Shown: positions 60,789 to 64,000 of the stretch, piece by piece | Numbering within the stretch: position 1 is the first letter of the stretch | Layout: every line of letters begins with the position of its first letter | Assembly (NCBI GenBank): GCA_964346175.1 | Contig: CAYFTG010000002.1 | Coordinates: 62,001 to 126,000, forward strand | DNA length: 64,000 nucleotides | Direction: 5' to 3' | Origin: DTU032 sp964346175 | Lineage (GTDB): Bacteria; Bacillota; Clostridia; Saccharofermentanales; DTU023 | The notes under the pieces: generated by a model | The model's input: only the letters and a program-made list of their open reading frames with translations | Told to the model about the DNA's origin: nothing | Database searches by the model: none | Program-made: the position numbers and the translations under genes

Positions 60789-62153
60789 TTAAATTATTTT
60801 CATCTTATTGTTTACTTCTTGTCCGATTTTTTCAAGCACATGCATTAAATGCTTGCGGTCGGCAGTAGGACCCGTTGCAACTTCCCAATCGCTGTCAGCG
60901 AGAGTTTTCGACAGAGTCTGCGCCGCCGCCTTGCCTAGTATATCATCCACTTGATCATTGTTCACTAAACGTAAGAAAATTTGTATTAAATAGCGATCTG
61001 CACGCGGTAGGAACAATGTGAAAGCACTACCTGTTCCCGCTTGGCTTTCGACTTCCAAGCGCCCGTGATGCAATTCCGTCAATTCGTGCGCGATTGCCAG
61101 GCCTAAACCTGTACCGCCGTACTGACGTGATCCTGTCTTGTCCACTCTGTAAAAACGATCAAACAGGTTGGGGAGTTCTTCGGCCGGGATACCGTTGCCG
61201 CTATCTTTAACTTTGACGTAAATATCTTCAGCAATGTTGCCGACTGAAACCTGAACCCTGCCGCCTGTGGGCGTATATTTAATCGCGTTAACAAGTAGGT
61301 TCGTAACAATACGTTCTATAGAGTTGGCATCACCAAAGACAAGCGCAGAAGCAGGCAGCACCAGACAGCCGAAGTCTAGATTCTTGTCCTCCGCAGAAGG
61401 GCGCAGCCTTTCCGTGATCTGACGGCAAAGGCTACCCATATCCAAGACCCTGGCGTTCATATAGTGCGCCTTACTGTCGATACTGGAAAGCAATAAAAGG
61501 TCGGCTATCAAGGATTCCATGCGCAGCGAATCCTCATATATGCGGACGAGATCCGAACGCACTGATTCTTGCGGTTTTTCTTCCAGGCCCCAGTCTAAGA
61601 GGGTTTCTGTATAAGATTTAATTGTGGTTAAGGGTGTTTTTAACTCGTGCGAAACGTTAGCTACGAAAGCACGGCGTTCTTCTTCCAGACGTGTTGATTC
61701 TGTTACATCTTGGATCATGATGACGTGGCCGGCAAACCTATTTGCGGAGCCATCAAGATGTCGCGGCTCACACTTAATCTGATATACACGATTATCCCGC
61801 TCATAGATGCCGCTCACTTCGCTAGAGCGAATAAGGAAGGCGGCACGCATCCCGTTCTCGCTACCGTAATGGTTAAGAAAGGCATCGATGGTATCAGGGA
61901 CAAATTTCAACATTTCCTGCGCCAAATCATTCGTGGCGATCAGGCGATGATCGCTGCCGTAGGCGACAACGCCGATGGAAAGCGAAGCCAAAATTGCGTT
62001 CGCTTCTGCCCTCTCCTTAGCTATATGATTAATCGTTCGCAAGAAGCCCTGATCTTTCTTCTCTGAATACCTGCGCAGCAAGGAGCGAAAGACCACAGTC
62101 ATTAAGAGCATGGTCGCCACCACTGCTATTAGAATGTAAAGAAAGAGTTCCAT
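60789..62153 (-). CDS. walK: Sensor histidine kinase, WalK-like with a single membrane helix
   Basis: 454 residues. One N-terminal membrane helix (about 4-25), then a HAMP-free linker, a PAS domain (about 40-145), the dimerisation/phosphoacceptor region FVANVSHELKTPLTTIKSY (His about residue 170) and the HATPase domain with N-box NLLVNAIKYTPTGG and G-box GTGLGLAIA. Only one membrane helix and no extracytoplasmic sensor domain are visible, unlike the two-helix WalK of Bacillus, but like streptococcal VicK. Start ATG at 62153. It pairs with walR 22 bases upstream. Confidence 0.92.
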   Translation of the reverse strand: MELFLYILIAVVATMLLMTVVFRSLLRRYSEKKDQGFLRTINHIAKERAEANAILASLSIGVVAYGSDHRLIATNDLAQEMLKFVPDTIDAFLNHYGSENGMRAAFLIRSSEVSGIYERDNRVYQIKCEPRHLDGSANRFAGHVIMIQDVTESTRLEEERRAFVANVSHELKTPLTTIKSYTETLLDWGLEEKPQESVRSDLVRIYEDSLRMESLIADLLLLSSIDSKAHYMNARVLDMGSLCRQITERLRPSAEDKNLDFGCLVLPASALVFGDANSIERIVTNLLVNAIKYTPTGGRVQVSVGNIAEDIYVKVKDSGNGIPAEELPNLFDRFYRVDKTGSRQYGGTGLGLAIAHELTELHHGRLEVESQAGTGSAFTLFLPRADRYLIQIFLRLVNNDQVDDILGKAAAQTLSKTLADSDWEVATGPTADRKHLMHVLEKIGQEVNNKMKII

Positions 62154-62175
62154 CTGTCAAGCTTGAACCACTTAA

Positions 62176-62892
62176 TTAGTCAAGGCTGGTTTCTACTTCT
62201 TTTGCGAAATAATAACCAACACCTCTCTTGGTCAAGATATATTGAAAATTATCTTGATCGGGCTCGATCTTTTCACGGGCTCGACGAACTGTGACATCAA
62301 CTGTGCGCGCATCACCGTAGTATTCGTAGTCCCAAACATGATTCAGCAATTCCTCGCGGGTAAAAACCTGACCGGCATGTTCCGCCAAAAACAAGACTAA
62401 CTCGTACTCTCGCAAAGTAAGCTCCAGCGGCTTGCCGGCACCATAGACTTGATAAGCATCTTTGTCGATCATTATGTCGCCGATCGAGATGACTACCTCG
62501 TCCTTTATCTGCATTTCGCGTTCTTGAATATTTACGCGGCGCAGCTGAGCTTTCACTCGGGCAAGCACCTCACGCACGCTGAAAGGCTTCGTAATATAGT
62601 CATCCGCTCCCAACTCCAGACCCAGAACCTTATCCAGTTCCTCGCTTTTAGCGGTCAGCATCACTATCGGCACATTAGAGTTTCGGCGGATAGTTTTACA
62701 GACGTCAAAACCGTCCATACCCGGCATCATGCAGTCGAGCAACACTAGATCAGGACTTTTCGTCTTGCACATTTCAACGGCATCTTCTCCATCGAATGCA
62801 ACTAGAACTTCATAGCCCTCTCGCTCCAAATTGGATTTTAGTATATCTACAATATTTTGTTCGTCATCAACGACGAGAATTGTCGAACTCAT
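62176..62892 (-). CDS. walR: Response regulator WalR
   Basis: 238-residue OmpR-type regulator. The receiver (about 1-120) has DDE acidic residues, the phospho-aspartate in LLDCMMPGMDG, and the lysine in YITKPFS; the C-terminal winged-helix domain shows DKDAYQVYGAGKPLELTLREYELVLFLAEHAG and TVDVTVRRAREKIE. It matches WalR and controls wall-hydrolase genes in relatives. Upstream, nagB ends only 10 bases before the walR start, so they are probably transcribed together. Confidence 0.95.
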   Translation of the reverse strand: MSSTILVVDDEQNIVDILKSNLEREGYEVLVAFDGEDAVEMCKTKSPDLVLLDCMMPGMDGFDVCKTIRRNSNVPIVMLTAKSEELDKVLGLELGADDYITKPFSVREVLARVKAQLRRVNIQEREMQIKDEVVISIGDIMIDKDAYQVYGAGKPLELTLREYELVLFLAEHAGQVFTREELLNHVWDYEYYGDARTVDVTVRRAREKIEPDQDNFQYILTKRGVGYYFAKEVETSLD

Positions 62893-62901
62893 TAAATCCT
62901 C

Positions 62902-63654
62902 CTAATCAGAAGAGAACAGCGAGTGAGGGAAACTTGATTCGCCCATTGCTGCCCGATCAACTATCACTGTCATTCTAGGATGTAATTGCAGGAGAGACGC
63001 AGGCACATCAGCTGTAATCTCACCATGGATTAAAGCGTGAATCGCGTTGATTTTCGCCTCCCCTATGGCCAGCAAGAGAACGTGTTTGGCATTCAAGATG
63101 GAGCGCATTCCGGTAGTGATTGCTGTCCGGGGCACGTCTTCTTTCTTCTCAAAAAACCGGCTATTAGAATCGATCGTCTCTTCACTTAATTCGACTTTAT
63201 GTGTCTCGGCCACAATTTTGCCCGGTTCATTAAAGCCGATATGACCGTTGACGCCAATTCCCAAGAGCTGGAGGTCAAGTCCACCGCTTTTTTCAATTTT
63301 CTTATCATAGTCAGTACAAGTTTTGTTTACAGAGAGAGTCTTGCCATTCGGGATATGAGTATTCTCCCTCTTAATATTAATTTTGGATAATAGGTACTTG
63401 TCCATGAAATAGGCGTAGCTCTGAGGATGATCCGCTCCCAAGCCGATATATTCGTCGAGGTTGAAGGTTGACACTTGAGAAAAATCCAAAGCTTCTTCTA
63501 AGTGCATCCGCACCAATTCATTGTAGGTCGAGATGGGGGTCGTACCTGTGGCTAAACCTAAGTTGCAGTTTGGCTTGAGCCGAATTAACGCTGAAATGTA
63601 ACGAGCCGCTTCTATGCCTACGGCCTGATCGTTCTCTACACAAATAACTTTCAT
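62902..63654 (-). CDS. nagB: Glucosamine-6-phosphate deaminase
   Basis: Converts glucosamine-6-phosphate to fructose-6-phosphate and ammonia, opposing GlmS and feeding sugar back from wall precursors. 250 residues. It has GLATGTTPISTYNEL (phosphate loop), TFNLDEYIGLG with the catalytic Asp, and LLGIGVNGHIGFNEPG with the His. Start at the ATG at 63652-63654, GGAGGTAAAA upstream. It is the first gene of the nagB-walR-walK run; the promoter candidate is at 63717-63744. Confidence 0.96.
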   Translation of the reverse strand: MKVICVENDQAVGIEAARYISALIRLKPNCNLGLATGTTPISTYNELVRMHLEEALDFSQVSTFNLDEYIGLGADHPQSYAYFMDKYLLSKINIKRENTHIPNGKTLSVNKTCTDYDKKIEKSGGLDLQLLGIGVNGHIGFNEPGKIVAETHKVELSEETIDSNSRFFEKKEDVPRTAITTGMRSILNAKHVLLLAIGEAKINAIHALIHGEITADVPASLLQLHPRMTVIVDRAAMGESSFPHSLFSSD

Positions 63655-63716
63655 TTTTACCTCCATGGCTAACTTTGGCGAATGCTTGATTAGTCAAAGT
63701 CACGAAACTCATAAAC

Positions 63717-63744
63717 ATTTTACATGATTTACACCAAGTTGTAA
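63717..63744 (-). promoter_or_regulatory. Promoter candidate for nagB-walRK
   Basis: Minus strand TTACAA (63739-63744), a 16-base spacer, TAAAAT (63717-63722) with TG directly before the -10. 63 bases before the nagB start. Confidence 0.55.
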
Positions 63745-63823
63745 TTTCCGTTTATGACACGAGCCGTTAATAAGATTTCAATATTCTCCGTGTAGTATAA
63801 AAACTTCCAACTCTAGCTTGATT

Positions 63824-64000
63824 TTAGGCCAAGAAACGTTCTGCCACGCCACCGAGCAGACCCACTAGGGCACCTAGAGCTACCACGGTGAATACATCCA
63901 GCTTCACATAGCGTAGTACTAATGCGACCAAAAAGCCTGCAAGGGCTATGATATCCAAGCCCATAATTGCGCTGCCCGCGAAGACCGACGTGATCACGAC
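63824..64000 (-). CDS. C-terminal end of a membrane transporter, possibly ChrA-like (partial)
   Basis: 58 residues visible, entering from the right edge, ending at the TAA at 63824-63826. Two hydrophobic helices (about 10-28 and 36-51) separated by LRYVKLDVF, with a basic C-terminus. The final helix pair with a short R/K-V-x-(L/P) turn resembles the end of chromate transporter (ChrA) chains, but too little is present for a firm call. The neighbouring 170 bases hold the nagB promoter. Confidence 0.5.
   Translation of the reverse strand, partial: VVITSVFAGSAIMGLDIIALAGFLVALVLRYVKLDVFTVVALGALVGLLGGVAERFLA

Overview
The window is one stretch of bacterial chromosome, most likely from an anaerobic member of the Bacillota (Clostridia-like). 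Seen: AGGAGG-type ribosome binding sites on nearly every gene, frequent TTG and GTG starts, a WalRK two-component pair next to murA and a WalJ-type hydrolase, a CdaA-type diadenylate cyclase beside glmM, rubrerythrin, an NADH-oxidase-like flavoprotein, an O. iheyensis-like group IIC intron, and FMN and TPP riboswitches. The taxonomic placement is inference. There are two 100-N assembly gaps (22035-22134, inside rho, and 27813-27912).

Layout. 1-2386 (minus): the start of an F-type ATP synthase operon (atpZ, an AtpI-like gene, atpB, atpE, atpF running off the left edge); the c subunit carries Na+-binding residues. 2617-6641 (minus): an amidase-fold protein that has lost catalytic residues, glmM, and a CdaA-CdaR fusion. 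6851-7708: ribU under an FMN riboswitch and terminator. 7776-14665 (minus): nnr, trxA, a uridine-kinase-like gene, a Thr-rich membrane protein, trkH and trkA. 14798-19671: citC (plus), mscS, and a thiamine-precursor ABC operon (ATPase, binding protein, permease) under a TPP riboswitch. 19781-23586: a DUF47 protein, rho with a long acidic repeat insertion, mreB. 23817-27441 (plus): a membrane protein, leuS and tRNA-Ser(GGA).

27427-30759 is the accessory part. The 3' end of tRNA-Ser is duplicated 1.45 kb downstream, bracketing a putative integrated-element remnant with a gap, a membrane protein and a 56-aa gene on the minus strand. A group IIC intron with a frameshifted reverse transcriptase sits immediately after the terminator that follows the second copy.

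30799-41646: an M16 protease, a zinc-ribbon protein, tadA, plsC, hflX, an XRE regulator overlapping an unknown gene, a folate cyclo-ligase, a MATE pump and nspC. 40372-48222 forms a polyamine locus: speD, speA, speE, speB, carboxynorspermidine dehydrogenase and nspC, interrupted by galM. It encodes both the decarboxy-SAM and the carboxyspermidine routes. 48315-54419: glyoxalase-type protein, a DUF4870-like protein, a HAD phosphatase, an alcohol dehydrogenase, tRNA-Arg(CCG), a flavoprotein, rubrerythrin and a nitroreductase. 54525-63654 (minus): nagB, walR, walK, murA, walJ-like, pth and mfd. The right edge holds the end of a ChrA-like transporter.

How it fits together: several neighbourhoods serve envelope synthesis and its signalling (glmM, CdaA-CdaR, nagB, murA, WalRK, MreB), with K+ transport (TrkAH), vitamin uptake under riboswitches and polyamine synthesis as the other coherent modules. 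No defence system, CRISPR array or rRNA was seen. A dimeric palindromic intergenic repeat occurs twice (18714-18778 and 51571-51644).
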